64,000 nt of DNA from Azorinus chamasolen (GCA_963576725.1 OY755241.1:29452853-29516852); one strand, 5' to 3'. Shown: positions 51,172 to 61,985, counted from the first letter of the stretch. The notes: generated by a model from the sequence alone, not told the origin. A program made the numbers and translations.

Positions 51172-51392
51172 TTAACTCTTTCGGCGCCAATGTCGCCTGT
51201 TGGCACCATTGAAAACAGTGCATCTGACCTAGGACTTCACTGTTTTCTGTATTATTTTAGCCCAATCATACAGGTTTTTAAAAACAAATGTTTTACTAAT
51301 ATACCTTTATTATTTAGTTTAGAATTATATATAATATGGAATTATTATTGCAGACGACACTCTTAAATTTGGCGCCAAAAGAGTTAAACAAA
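51172..51392. mobile_element. MITE family H (TTAA type), palindrome reduced
   Basis: TTAACTCTTTCGGCGCCAATG to AATTTGGCGCCAAAAGAGTTAA. The right end GCAGACGACACTCTTAAATT matches 31360-31390. Confidence 0.75.
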
Positions 51393-51429
51393 TACTTGTA
51401 TTCAGATAATGAAGATACTGAAGAAAATG

Positions 51430-51700
51430 ATTATTATGACAAACAGTGTAGACAGGCTCTCTCGGGAGCCCTTTGATCTGGGTCTAGGGTGTTTGCAAAA
51501 GTCTTCTATACCCGGTTTCTGGACACGGAGGGTTAAAAACAGACGGTTGCTTTATGTAGGACAAACAAATCAGGAATAAAGTTGCTATGGGATCTTTATA
51601 TGGTATGTCCTGCATTAAATTAAACTATTGTCTGTATATTAAACATCCAGAATTGGAGATCGTTTGGATGGTCGTAGTAGAGAGACTTCGCTGTATGTGA
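51430..51700. mobile_element. Family D fragment and worn family B
   Basis: 51440-51537: CAGTGTAGACAGGCTCTCTCGGGAGCC, GGAGGGTTAAA. 51540-51700: GCTTTATGTAGGACAAACA, GGTATGTCCTGCATTAAAT, AGAGAGACTTCGCTGTATG. Confidence 0.45.
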
Positions 51701-51794
51701 CATTCCATTGGTACGTAGATTAATACTGGCCTGTCATTTATATTAAAAGCTCAACGAGAAATAAATTGGAACACACACACACTTTCGTAACCTT

Positions 51795-52042
51795 AACCCT
51801 TTCCCTAATATTAATGCTTTTTAACGCATTTGCAAACAGAGTAGACCCAGATCAGACGGCTCCGACAGGAGCCGTCTGATCAGGGTCTGCTCTGTTTGCT
51901 TATGGCATGATATAGATATGATTCTAGTTTATGTCAAAGCAAAAATGTCATTTGAAAAGCTTATATTATAAAACAAATCAGCTGATAAATTCCCCTGGTG
52001 TGATTATTTCTTGCACGAATATTGAACAGAGGAAGGGCTAAC
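51795..52042. mobile_element. MITE family D1, well preserved
   Basis: TTAACCCTTTCCCTAATATT, perfect GACGGCTCCGACAGGAGCCGTC, TCAGGGTCTGCTCTGTTTGC, GAACAGAGGAAGGGCTAA. Confidence 0.8.
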
Positions 52043-52349
52043 GTTTACACCGCTATTCACGATCAGACTCGCATTTGCAAACGTGTAGATCCAGATGAGT
52101 CGCTGAGGACCTGGAGTTACCCGGTGTCTCATACGCTCCAGGCTGTTTAACATTCGGTCAACAGTTTTGTAGACCTGGAGTTAGTAAGTATCAGAATTTT
52201 AGCAGGTTTTTTTTCTTCATCATGTTAAGCGTTAAAATTGCGTCGAGGAATAAATTTGAACATAAATACTTTATGAGCTTGAACGACCACCGCAAGGACC
52301 ATCGAAATATTTTATTTTCGTCTCTATAAAAAGTCCGTGTCAAAAGAAA

Positions 52350-52630
52350 ATTCATATTTGAGGTTATGTGGACAATGTAGATCCAGACTGAGCGACATGG
52401 TGAAGGTTATGAGGAAAATATAGACCTAGACAGATCGACATATTGAAAGTAATGTGAATAATGTTGACCCAGATTGATCGACATATTGAAGGTTATGTGG
52501 ACAATGTAGACAAAGACATAATGGGAGTTATATATGTAATATAGACCCTGATATTGGAGGTTTTAGAGGCAATGTAGATCTAGACTGTTAGACATATTTG
52601 AGTTTATGTGGACATTGTAGAGTGTAGTAT
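52350..52630. repeat. Degenerate 43-bp-type tandem repeat, about six units
   Basis: GGTTATGTGGACAATGTAGA and TCGACATATTGAAGGTTATG recur at irregular 40-60 bp steps. Confidence 0.7.
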
Positions 52631-52735
52631 CTGATTGGTCAGATTTTGAGCAAGGTTAATATAATATACGGTGTAAGCGATATCTCATATCAGGGTCTAC
52701 ACTTTTAGAGGTCTTGGATCCTGACATATGTGAGA

Positions 52736-52922
52736 CGTCAGGGTCCATGCTTATAAAACTTTTAGTTGAGTCTGAGTTCGTTCTCAAGTTTTTGATTGGT
52801 CAGATTTGAGCCTTTGGCTCAAATCTGACCAATCAAAAGCTTGAGACTCAAATCTGACCAATCAAAAGCTTGAGAACGAACTCAGACTCAACTAAAAACC
52901 TTTATAAGCATGGACCCAGATC
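52736..52922. mobile_element. MITE family G, well preserved
   Basis: AGGGTCCATGCTTATAAAAC to TTTATAAGCATGGACCCAGA, centre GAGCCTTTGGCTC, multiple CTGACCAATCAAAAG blocks. Confidence 0.88.
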
Positions 52923-53324
52923 TCACGCTTGAATCCTGGCACATTCATGCTAGTCATCCGTTTCAAGCGTGGTAGAATGTATAAAGGGAGTTAAGCGCGG
53001 TGATCTTATGTCAGATGTGTATGTACAGTGACGGTGCAGTTGTCTACCTTGAAGCGGAGATTAATGTCCAAAAGTAGAGACCACCTATATTCAAAACATG
53101 AGGTAGCTAATGCTGGACGAACTTTACGTGAACATTTCCTCCAGAAGCTTCTGTATCACTTTCAGTAAGTATGTTCTGTCATAGACATCCGTGTTTAACC
53201 GTGTGGTCGCCGTACTAGATAATGTAAGTACTCATGTGGATCCAAACTATTTGCAAAATGTACTAGTATCACGGATTCGCCTTTTAAATCCATTGCCACC
53301 AGTCCTGCGAGTCACTTTTCGATG
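52923..53324. other. Spacer without recognised element
   Basis: Mixed composition, no long frame, no family match except a possible E remnant GTGGATCCAAACTATTTGC at 53237. Confidence 0.35.
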
Positions 53325-53573
53325 ACTTAACCCTTTCCCTGTTCTATATTTCAAATTTCAATACTTACTGAATAGTCATTGACAAAATAGTTATAATGAA
53401 ATATGGAAGGTGGAACACTGTAGCCATTTTTGAAAGTAAATAAACATATCTTTCAAGTTCCATTAGCAAACAGAGTAGACCCTGATCAGACTGCTTCTAT
53501 AGGAGCCGTCTGATCTGGGTCTACTCTGTTTGCAAATGCGTGAAAACAAGTTTATATGAGGGAAAGGTTAAAG
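53325..53573. mobile_element. MITE family D2, reversed, well preserved
   Basis: TTAACCCTTTCCCTGTTCTA to GAGGGAAAGGTTAA. Centre CTGCTTCTATAGGAGCCGTC. Confidence 0.85.
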
Positions 53574-53648
53574 ACATAAATGACTCAGATGAAAGAAAAC
53601 CACAACAGATCGGAGTTTCAGCAGGTCGCCCACACATTGTAGATCTGC

Positions 53649-53837
53649 AGTAGAACCTTAGTTTATTTAGTATTGGAGTCTTAAAAACTGGTGGTTACTA
53701 AATGCAGAGCAAATGCAATGCAGATAGATCCTGTATGAACTTTTTGCATTATTTTGACCTGCATTAAGCTACCGCCTGTCTAAAATACCCATAATTAGAC
53801 CTCGTTTTTGATGGCCGTTAAGACAGGCTTTACTGTA
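53649..53837. mobile_element. MITE family B
   Basis: CAGTAGAACCTTAGTTTATTT to AAGACAGGCTTTACTGTA. Arms GGTGGTTACTAAATGCAGAG and CTGCATTAAGCTACCGCC. Confidence 0.7.
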
Positions 53838-54019
53838 TACAGTATATTTGTGTTAATCTTTCGAGAATTTAGAAGCCATCAAATAAGGCAATTATACATT
53901 CACCCCAATCAACCCTTTAACTGTTGCATATTCATGTAAGAATTAATAATATCACGAATATTTATTAGCTGGTTTTTATAATGGCATATGTACACATGGA
54001 TGTTTGGTAATGGTAGAAA

Positions 54020-54260
54020 CTGTAAAGTTCTCAAGCTTTTGATTGGTCAGATTTGAGCCAAAGGCTCAAATCTGACCAATCAAAAACTTGAGAACGAACT
54101 CAGACTCAACTAAACGTTTTATAAGCATAGACCCAGATCTATTAGAATTTCATAAGCAAACAGAACAAACTCTGATCAGACAGCACCTACAGAAGCCGTT
54201 TGATCTGGGTCTCCTCTGTTAGCAAAGGCGTGTAAAACGTTAATATGAGGGAAAGGGTTC
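54020..54260. mobile_element. Family G (left end missing) next to a family D fragment
   Basis: G: GTTCTCAAGCTTTTGATTGG to TTTTATAAGCATAGACCCAG. D: GCAAACAGAACAAACTCTGA, CAGCACCTACAGAAGCCGT, GAGGGAAAGGGTTCA. Confidence 0.65.
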
Positions 54261-54261
54261 A

Positions 54262-54470
54262 TCCTTTATCCGAAAGAGAGACATTCTCGTGCCTTTGCTT
54301 CTAACGGAGCCGTCTGACCTTGGTCTACTCTGTTTATGGAATTATATACATCTGATTTTACAGGACCTGGCCTAGCCTAAAGACCCCTTTGTTTATTTAC
54401 CATTATAACCAATAAATTGTTATTATGTCATTATTTCTTTCATGAATAGGGTTGAGGTGAAGGGTTAATG
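54262..54470. mobile_element. MITE family D1, palindrome half lost
   Basis: TTTATCCGAAAGAGAGACATT, ACGGAGCCGTCTGACCTTGG, TCATTATTTCTTTCATGAAT, GGTGAAGGGTTAA. Confidence 0.55.
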
Positions 54471-54509
54471 GCGATATTTTCACCTGACCCGTAAGATAAT
54501 TGCTAATTC

Positions 54510-54736
54510 TTTAACCCTTTGTCCGACAAATAAAGTTGGTCATGGACAAACTAGTTACAAAGAAGTAACATTGTAACACTGTAGCCATTTTAGAAACTTA
54601 AAAAACAGACCTATCAAATTATATTAGCAAACAGAGCAGACCCTGATCAGACGGCACATATAGGAGTCGTCTGATCCGGGTCTACGTTATTTGCAAATGT
54701 GTGAAAATGTGTTTATATAAGGGAAAGTGTTAAATG
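54510..54736. mobile_element. MITE family D2, reversed
   Basis: TTAACCCTTTGTCCGACAAAT to AAGGGAAAGTGTTAA. Centre GACGGCACATATAGGAGTCGTC. Confidence 0.7.
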
Positions 54737-54794
54737 TACATGTACCTCTTAAGAGATCAGAGATAATCCATGTAGAATAATCGGAATAACTGAT

Positions 54795-55167
54795 TAATCC
54801 TTTCCTTTATACAAATGATTTTTTCACGCATTCGCAAACAAAGACTGCCCAGACCAGACCGACTGCTATAAGAGCTATCTGATCAAGGTCTGCTCCTTAT
54901 ATCAGGATCCATGCTTATAAAACATTTAGTTGAGTCTGATTTCGTTCTCAAGTTTTTGATTGGTCAGATTTGAGCCTTTGGCTCAAATCTGACCAATCAA
55001 AAGCTTGAGAGCTCAAATCTGACCAATCAAAAGCATGGACCCAGATCTTACTTTTCGGTTTCATCCTATACCAAATATTCCTGTATGCATAATTATGCAA
55101 TTATAAAGATTGAGCTAATACATATTCAAGTATTTCTTACATGAATATTGAACAGGGAAAGGGTTAA
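54795..55167. mobile_element. MITE family D1 with a nested family G copy
   Basis: D1 left part TTAATCCTTTCCTTTATACA and GACTGCTATAAGAGCTATCTG is interrupted after GGTCTGCTCCTTAT; G runs 54903-55048 and D1 resumes to GAACAGGGAAAGGGTTAA. Confidence 0.7.
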
Positions 55168-55309
55168 GTTCACAAATCCTTCACCTTTCACCTGCTAAAG
55201 CATGAGTCTTCTCACAGTTTCATTCACTTTGTGTTTGATAATACATGTCACGAGATTATACAACTGTTTGATTGTCTTTTTGTAATCAAATGCATACGTG
55301 AAGCCTAAA

Positions 55310-56060
55310 TGGATCCCAATACGGTTAGTTACTAATAGTTTAAGGGATGAACACTCCCCCCAGTACTGTTAGTTACTCTACGTGTTCAAGGGATGAACCC
55401 AGTACTAGTACTTACTCTAAGTGTTCAAGAGATGAACACTCCAAGTACTGTTAGTTACTCTAAGTGTTCAAGGGATGAACCCAGCACTGTTAGTTACTGA
55501 GTGTTCAAAGGATGAACACTCCCAGTGCTGTTAGTTACTAGGTGTTCTAAGGATAAACACTCCCAGTACTGTTAGTTACTCTAAGTGTTCAAGGGATGAA
55601 CACTCCAAGTACTGTTAGTTACTGAGTGTTCACTAGATGAACACTCCCAGTACTATTACTTACTCTAAGTGTTCAAGGGATGAACACTCCCACTACTGTT
55701 GTTACTGCGTGTTCAAGGCATGAGCATTTCCAACATAGTTAGTTACTAACTTACTAAGTGTCCAAATAATGAACACTCATAGTACGGTTACTTACTAAAA
55801 GTTCAAATAATGAACACTCCCGGTACTGTTACTTACTAAGTGTCCAAATAATGAACACTTCCAGTACTGTCAGTTACGAAGTGTCCAAATAATGAAATCT
55901 GACAGTACTGTTAGTTACTAAGTGTCCAAATAATGAACACTCCCAGTACTGTTATTTACTAAGTGTCCAAATAATGAACACTTTCAGTACTGTTAGTTAC
56001 TAAATGTTCAAAATAATGAGCACTTCCAGTACTGTCAGTTACTAAGTGTCAATATGGTGT
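55310..56060. repeat. Minisatellite of about 41 bp, roughly 17 units
   Basis: CAGTACTGTTAGTTACTCTA then GTGTTCAAGGGATGAACACT. In the second half the unit changes to AAGTGTCCAAATAATGAACA, so there are two sub-families. GTGTTC and GAACAC make each unit a short inverted repeat. Confidence 0.88.
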
Positions 56061-56079
56061 TTTCGGCACGACAATGGTT

Positions 56080-56375
56080 AATGTTTGGTTAACGACAATT
56101 CAGAGGTAGAAAATATTTGGTTGCTTGTGAGAAATGTTCCTTACACTTCAAGGTAAAACGGGTGCTACCACGCCACAAAGTAAAGCCTATCAACTGATTC
56201 ACCACACTCTCTACCCGGCTACAGTTGGTTGCTTGAGAGAAATGTTCCCTACACTTCCAGGTATACCTGGTGCTATATTGCATTATTAATGACACGTAGA
56301 CACTCGCCATTTTACGGTGATAACCTTGAGGAAGCTGCGCTAATTCTCGCACACTTCGTATTTTACTCATTCTGC
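56080..56375. repeat. Two diverged direct copies of about 110 bp
   Basis: TTGGTTGCTTGTGAGAAATGTTCC...ACACTTCAAGGTAAAACGGG recurs as TTGGTTGCTTGAGAGAAATGTTCC...ACACTTCCAGGTATACCTGG about 110 bases on (each in pieces). A 93-codon minus-strand frame spans both but has no recognised motif. Confidence 0.6.
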
Positions 56376-56386
56376 TTTCTTAAACT

Positions 56387-56606
56387 CTTTCCTCCATAAA
56401 TACGCCTTTCTACACCTCTGTAAAAATCACCTGTTGCAACCATTGTGATAAATAGAGCATTTGCTCCTATAGGAGCAAATGCTCTATTTATCACAATGGT
56501 TTCAAACTACAAAATTCTAAGTTTCCTTTTCTCTAGTTAATGCTCCTTTTCGGTAGATTTATTCAAAGCAGTTGGATCTAAAAATAGCCTATGAGGTAAT
56601 GGGTTA
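56387..56606. mobile_element. MITE family C, well preserved
   Basis: Perfect AGAGCATTTGCTCCTATAGG and inverse in CCATTGTGATAAAT arms; right end GAGGTAATGGGTTAA. Confidence 0.87.
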
Positions 56607-56784
56607 AAATGAAACCATTTCAGTATAAACTCATTTACAACGTTATGAGATATCGGACATCTTATATTTCCACCCAGCATTCCTATAGCATGTTATTCCT
56701 TAACCGTCTGCTAATCTCTGACCTGTTGATTTTGGATCCTGAAACGCCAAGTTACTCTACATCTTACCTGGATACATGCCGATT

Positions 56785-57490
56785 AGATCGCCCTTAACAC
56801 TTTCCTTCATATAAACGCCTTTCCGTGCATTTGTAAACAGTGTAGACCCTGATTTGACGGCTCCTCTGAGCCAAAACATCATGTGTCACGCGTTTGCAAT
56901 CGAGGTACATGCTTATAAAGCGTTTTAGTTGAGTCTGAGATCGTTCTCAAGCTTTTGATTGGTCAGATTTGAGTTCTCAAGCTTTTGATTGGTCAGATTT
57001 GAGCCAAAGGCTCAAATCTGACCAATCAAAAACGTGAGAACGAACTCAGACTCAACTAAAAGTTTTATAAGCATGGACCCAGAGTGACCTTGATGAGACG
57101 GCCTCTATATATAGGAGCCGTCTGATCAACGTCTGCTCTGTTTGCTTATGGTATAGTAAAGATCTGATTCCATAGTTTCTGCCTGAGCCAAAACATAATG
57201 TGTGCGTGTGCCATCATGAAAAACCAGTCAATGCATGTTCATGATGTAGTTAATTCCTACAAGAATACAGTAAAACCTCTCTATAACGACCACTAAATTA
57301 CATCAGGTATTTTGTGTTAAAGGCAGGTGGCTGCTTAAAGCAAAGTGAAAGTAAACCAGAACGCTCCTATAGCAGCGTTTTGTTTTACTTTCACCTTGCT
57401 TTAAGCAGCCACCTGCCATAAATACCAACTAAATAAGACATTTTAGTGGCCGTTATAGAGAGGTTTTACTGTACTGAACAGGGAAAGGGT
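56785..57490. mobile_element. MITE family D1 with nested family G and family A copies
   Basis: The D1 frame is CCTTAACACTTTCCTTCATATA in part, a second core CTCTATATATAGGAGCCGTC near 57110, and GAACAGGGAAAGGGTTAA at the end. G lies at about 56908-57080 and A at 57266-57473. Confidence 0.75.
57266..57473. mobile_element. MITE family A inserted at TA in a family D1 right arm
   Basis: TACAGTAAAACCTCTCTATA to GAGAGGTTTTACTGTA, flanked by AGAA and CTGAACAGGG. The left TA and right TA are the target duplication. Confidence 0.88.
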
Positions 57491-57645
57491 TAAGCAAGAT
57501 AAGTCATTCCAATCCCCGTGCGGTACATCCTATAAATGTTTAATATGCAATTACACGCTTATTTGGTGCCGGTTACTTTGTTGTCTGTGATATCCTAGAT
57601 ACTGGTCTTGGCAGACAGCGGAATACAATAGAACGGATATTATAC

Positions 57646-57895
57646 TTAACCCTTCGCTTGCTATTCACGTCAATATACCTACCAGTAAATAGTGAAGACC
57701 CATATGAGACAGCTCCTGCAGGAGCGGTCTCATCAGGGTCTGCATTATTTACAAGTTGATTGTGCAACCAGTGCACTCCACAACAGTGATTGCACAGCGA
57801 GATACGCGTACACAGTGAAGATATATGTAATTATACAACAGGGCATAGGTAAAGAAGGAGAAATGTATTTTAAAATTCAGCAAGCGAATGGTTAA
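57646..57895. mobile_element. MITE family F, well preserved
   Basis: TTAACCCTTCGCTTGCTATT to CAGCAAGCGAATGGTTAA. Centre GACAGCTCCTGCAGGAGCGGTC. Confidence 0.87.
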
Positions 57896-58050
57896 ATCAA
57901 AACTCTCTTTCCCAACAAAACCGTATAATGTGGCCACTTTAAGAAGGAACAAGAACCGACGATTTGTGCTTAAATTAAAAACTCTTTCCCAACCAAACTG
58001 TATAATGTGGCCACTTTAAGAAGGAAAAGAAGAGACGATCTAACGAGTAA
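57896..58050. repeat. Direct duplication of about 74 bp
   Basis: AAACTCTCTTTCCCAACAAA...ATAATGTGGCCACTTTAAGA recurs 74 bases later with few changes. Confidence 0.7.
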
Positions 58051-58439
58051 TCACAACATAAGGTTTAGTGGAGAAATAACGAGTAGTCACAACGTAGGGT
58101 CATAGGATTTGGTGGAGAAATCACGATATTCGTTTTTGAAATATGCCAATTTTATTTATGACTCCTCAATGTATAAAACGATGAAGTGGTCACAACATAG
58201 GGTTTGGTAGAGACATGATTTAAGTATTTGATATATGCTCCTTTATCAATGAGTCTGCAAGGAATTTATTGGACAGAAAGTTCGTGTCTTAAGTTATGAA
58301 ACAATACAAGATACGAACTAGCTGGACTAGAGGAAATTAGCGATGTAAATAAGAAACACCACAAAAAAGGATTTGAAAACATATTATTTTAATATGGAAT
58401 GAACAAAGTCAACACGTCACGTTCACGAATACACTAATC

Positions 58440-58682
58440 TTTGTCATTAACCATTTACCTCAGAGACGCGTGTGTACGCAGATGCTGACAGAGTAGACCC
58501 AGATCATATAACTCATGTAGGAGCTGTCTGCTCTGTTTGCTTTTGAAACAATATGGCTCTAATTCTATAGTTTCTGCCATGGTCAATCATCCTATGTTCA
58601 TATGCCATTATAAGATAGTAGTTGACCAATATCATGGTGCCATTATTTTCGACATGAATAATCACCTGGTAAAGGGTTAATT
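58440..58682. mobile_element. MITE family D1, palindrome reduced
   Basis: TTAACCATTTACCTCAGAGAC, AGAGTAGACCCAGATCATAT, GTAGGAGCTGTCTGCTCTGT, TGGTAAAGGGTTAA. Confidence 0.65.
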
Positions 58683-58884
58683 ACAAAGATTATGTTCATT
58701 TTAACAAGAATATATAACTATGTAAAACGGCTTAAACTACATAGGATAGAAATATACACATCTATGCAAGTATGTATATATACAGACAATTAAAGAAGAT
58801 ACAGTGCCAAACGCATCAATAAATAGTTTCTACCTAGTAATCAAACTTAACTAATAACTAACCCGTTTTCAAGTATAACTCCTT

Positions 58885-58990
58885 TAGTTCTATATCAAAC
58901 TCTATGCTGTGACCATCGTCTAGAACCGTCTCCTTGTGACGATTCTAAAGAGTGGTCACAACATAGAGTTTGGTCTTGAAATGACGGTTT
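58885..58990. mobile_element. Family J palindromic element
   Basis: CAAACTCTATGCTGTGACCA and TGGTCACAACATAGAGTTTG are inverted around TCTAGAACCGTCTCC / GACGATTCTAAAG. Partial relatives at 58040-58220 (TCACAACATAGGGTTTGGT). Confidence 0.55.
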
Positions 58991-59138
58991 TTAGTATTTG
59001 AAACACACACACACACACTCTTATGCATGGCTCTAAATTACGATAAAAGAAGAAGAGAACTCGCCAATGTATAGCGTCTATATCTAGTAATACTGTTAAC
59101 AAAATACTCAATACTGATCACGGTTGAACATAATACAA

Positions 59139-59347
59139 TACAGTAAAACCCGACTAATGCGACCACCTAAAAGAGGTGTAATTCTGGGTGCTAAATGCAG
59201 GTGGTAGCTTAATGCAGGACAAAAGTAATGCAGAAAGCTCCTAGAGGAGCTTTTTGCATTACTTTTGTCGTGCATTAAGCAACCACCTGCTTATAAGGAC
59301 ATATATTGTTATTCACTAAGTGGTCGCATTAGAGGGGTTCTACTGTA
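59139..59347. mobile_element. MITE family B, well preserved
   Basis: TACAGTAAAACCCGACTAAT to AGAGGGGTTCTACTGTA. Arms GGTGGTAGCTTAATGCAGGA and inverse around AAAGCTCCTAGAGGAGCTTT. Confidence 0.85.
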
Positions 59348-60040
59348 TTTCTAAACAGTCCTACATAGAACACACAAAAGTCAAACCACGTCCAATTATG
59401 CAGTTGATTTGACCAGAATTGCAAGATCCCATTTGGAGCATTTAGTTATGCTGACATTATTCAGTTAAGTGTCGGTCATCTTGCCAGTCGGCCATACTCG
59501 TCTAATTCCGGCAAAACCGATGATGAGATCTCGGAAGTGAAAACAATAATCGCCGGAATAACAACTATATGGAAATTACTTAGATCCAGCAGAAAAAGGA
59601 GGGTATTAAAAGTAACAAGGAAGGAGTCTAAAAGGACACAACCAGTCTATCAATTGTAAAGCGTTTGTGTTTGTATGTCCAGGGGGATTAAAGGCACGTG
59701 CATTTTGCCTTTATAAGAATAAATAGTAAAGTACGGGAATTAAAATCAGCTAAAATGTTTTATCACGTTTTGCACACACTGAGCCCATTTACAAAGCGTT
59801 TTAAGTCGACTTTTATGAGGTAAAACCATTCAATCAATCAATATCTGTTTGTCCTGGGTTTGAGGTTTTTCAACCAAAGCATTTTGCATTCAGACTTTAT
59901 ATGATGACGTAACAAGACGTTGTCCTTTAAGATTAAAGGCCATGATGGCGAAGTGGATGTTGTTGGACACGTGACCTGATTGTATGCTGAAATCATCCAA
60001 TGAAACGTTTCTCTTTAAATTCGCATATACGGCTGATGTG
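59348..60040. other. 3' flank of the second PRAPAFR gene
   Basis: No MITE recognised. It would contain the 3' UTR of the minus-strand gene. AATAAA-type signals on the minus strand could not be chosen with confidence. Confidence 0.35.
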
Positions 60041-60385
60041 TCAGTTCACTTCCGCTAGCTTTGTTTTTGTCTGATACTCTCGTATCCTTGACGACTGTGT
60101 TGGTCTCGTCATTCGGTCATTGATCATCGTCCTCTCCCTGTCGTCCACAGATCTTAGCCCTAGGTATTTTGAGTTGTGTTTTTCCTTGTCTTCCAGCATA
60201 ACTCGGTCGCTTGTGTGACTGATCCCCTTACTGGCTACTGTCGGCTTACGGAGCCGATCAACAACTTTGCTCATTTCATGGCGGGAGAGGACTCGGAAAG
60301 CTGGGGCGCGGGGAATCATGCAGCTGTACTCTGGCACGAACTCGGAGGACCGAAGTACAAACTCTCTCAGCTCAGTATTCTCAGC
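60041..60385 (-). CDS. Last exon of a second PRAPAFR-family gene
   Basis: A good acceptor AATCTTGTTTCAG precedes the first base at 60385 (phase 0), and the frame runs 114 codons to TAA at 60043-60041. It encodes AENTELREFVLRSSEF, then IPRAPAFRVLSRHEMSKVV, DRLRKPTVASKG, and a second related segment RTMINDRMTRPTQSSR near the end. The order and two-repeat layout match 34855-35436. Higher GC than the flanks. No ATG opens this frame, so an upstream exon must exist at higher coordinates or outside the window; I could not find it. Confidence 0.65.
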   Translation of the reverse strand, partial: AENTELREFVLRSSEFVPEYSCMIPRAPAFRVLSRHEMSKVVDRLRKPTVASKGISHTSDRVMLEDKEKHNSKYLGLRSVDDRERTMINDRMTRPTQSSRIREYQTKTKLAEVN

Positions 60386-60389
60386 CTGA

Positions 60390-61185
60390 AACAAGATTAA
60401 AAAAATGACGTTTACTGTAAAAAGTAAAGTACCTAGTTATAGTCTACTTTCAGTCCGAATGACCGCTCAGCCGACTGTACATTTACTCCCCTGGTCATTG
60501 AGTCATTGGCCTACAATATTGAGCACTGCTAACATATGGCGCAATCATGCAGCCGCATTACCGGCGAGTGACCCTCACAGGTACCCATTTTAACCCCTGG
60601 GTGGAGAGGATGTGCAGGTGGGAGACACGGAAAAGCGTCTCTGAAATTTCCGGGAGGGACCGGGATTTCCTAAAAGTTTTAACAACAAAGTTTCACTAAC
60701 TCTTTACTCCAAGAAATAATGGCTGTATAAATATGGATTGGTGCCATGTTTAATCCTTTCGGTGCCAACTTTCTAATTGTCGTCTGTAAACAAACTTTTT
60801 TAAATCATATGTAAAATAAGAAAATGAGATAAATAAATGCAAAATTCAAAGGAATAAAACACAGATATAGAACTAGAGTTTGAGACAAAAAGTGAAATCC
60901 CTATCTATAGAGTAACCAGTTTATGAGATCCCGTGGAAGTGGTTTGTTCTGAAAAGGGGGAAATTTTGTTGAGGAAATTGAAACAAAACATGTTTCCTTT
61001 TTTACTTGTCTAACGCACCATTTCAGGATTAGCAATACTGGCATCTTTATCTAAATGAGTCCTCTGATCAGGGTCTCCATTGTTTGCCATTCAGAATACT
61101 CTAGCAAGTTTAAGCCTTTCATGATGAGTGGACTCTATAGTTAAACACTGATGAGAGATTGCATTCTGAGAATTCAGGGTTCAAA
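60390..61185. other. Upstream intron or flank with a family H-like remnant
   Basis: 60745-60920 shows TTTCGGTGCCAACTTTCTAATT and GTCGTCTGTAAACAAAC, a reversed H-like arm. The rest is unassigned. Confidence 0.4.
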
Positions 61186-61187
61186 GG

Positions 61188-61416
61188 GGTAATCCTCCAT
61201 AAATACGCCTTTCTACGTCTCTGACTGTAATAACCACTTCTTGAAACCATTGTGATAAATAGAGCATTTGCTCCTATAGGAGCAAATGCTCTATTTATCA
61301 CAATGGTTTCAAACTACAAAATTCTAAAATTTTACTTTTCTCTTGTAAATGCTCCTTTTGGTTAGATTCATCCAAAGAAAATGGGTCTAAAATTAGCGTA
61401 TGGAGGAATGGGTTAA
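61188..61416. mobile_element. MITE family C, well preserved
   Basis: Perfect AGAGCATTTGCTCCTATAGG and inverse; right end GAGGAATGGGTTAA. Confidence 0.85.
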
Positions 61417-61477
61417 GTCACCCATGGTTATCTATCAGATAGGCGCATTTGAAAGGTTCTGCTATACCGGGTCTATA

Positions 61478-61723
61478 CCTATTCCCTCAGGGGATGTTTT
61501 ACACCCACCCATTTTGGATAAATTTACCAAAAACGAGCATTTACTAGAAAAATTGATTTTTTCAGAATTGTGTAGTTTTGAAACCATTGTGATAGATTTG
61601 CTCCTATAGGGCAAATGCTCTGTTTATCACAATGGTTTCAAACAGTGACTTTTACAGGGGTGCCAAAAGGCGTCAATATGAAAACATTGGTAAAAAGGCA
61701 TCAATGTGAGGGAATGGGTTAAA
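61478..61723. mobile_element. MITE family C, reversed, left palindrome arm shortened
   Basis: CTATTCCCTCAGGGGATGTT, TGATAGATTTGCTCCTATAGG, GCAAATGCTCTGTTTATCAC, GAGGGAATGGGTTAA. The right end is partly duplicated (GCGTCAATATGA / GCATCAATGTGA). Confidence 0.75.
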
Positions 61724-61869
61724 TGAATGTTTCTGAATGACATACCAGGGGCACTTCTGTTAATTACTAAAAGAGCATGTCAATATTGCTACACCAGCTG
61801 CTGCATGTAAGTTCAACTGGCTTTTTTATATAATGATATTCGTTGTAATTATCTTGATACTGCATAACT

Positions 61870-61985
61870 TGATTAGTAATTGACCACGTTTCTCGTGAAC
61901 CAGACTTGAGATCAGTAATTGACCACGTTTCTCGTGAACCAGACTTGAGATCAGTAATTGACCAAGTTTGAAGTGAACTGAACTT
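61870..61985. repeat. 39-bp direct repeat, three units
   Basis: GATCAGTAATTGACCACGTT plus TCTCGTGAACCAGACTTGA, the third unit diverged. Confidence 0.8.

Noticed and set aside
56089..56370. A 93-codon minus-strand frame with internal repetition
   Set aside because: It follows a 110-bp direct duplication; no family features and no supporting gene context.
60176..60400. A 74-codon plus-strand frame
   Set aside because: Antisense shadow of the PRAPAFR-family exon at 60041-60385.
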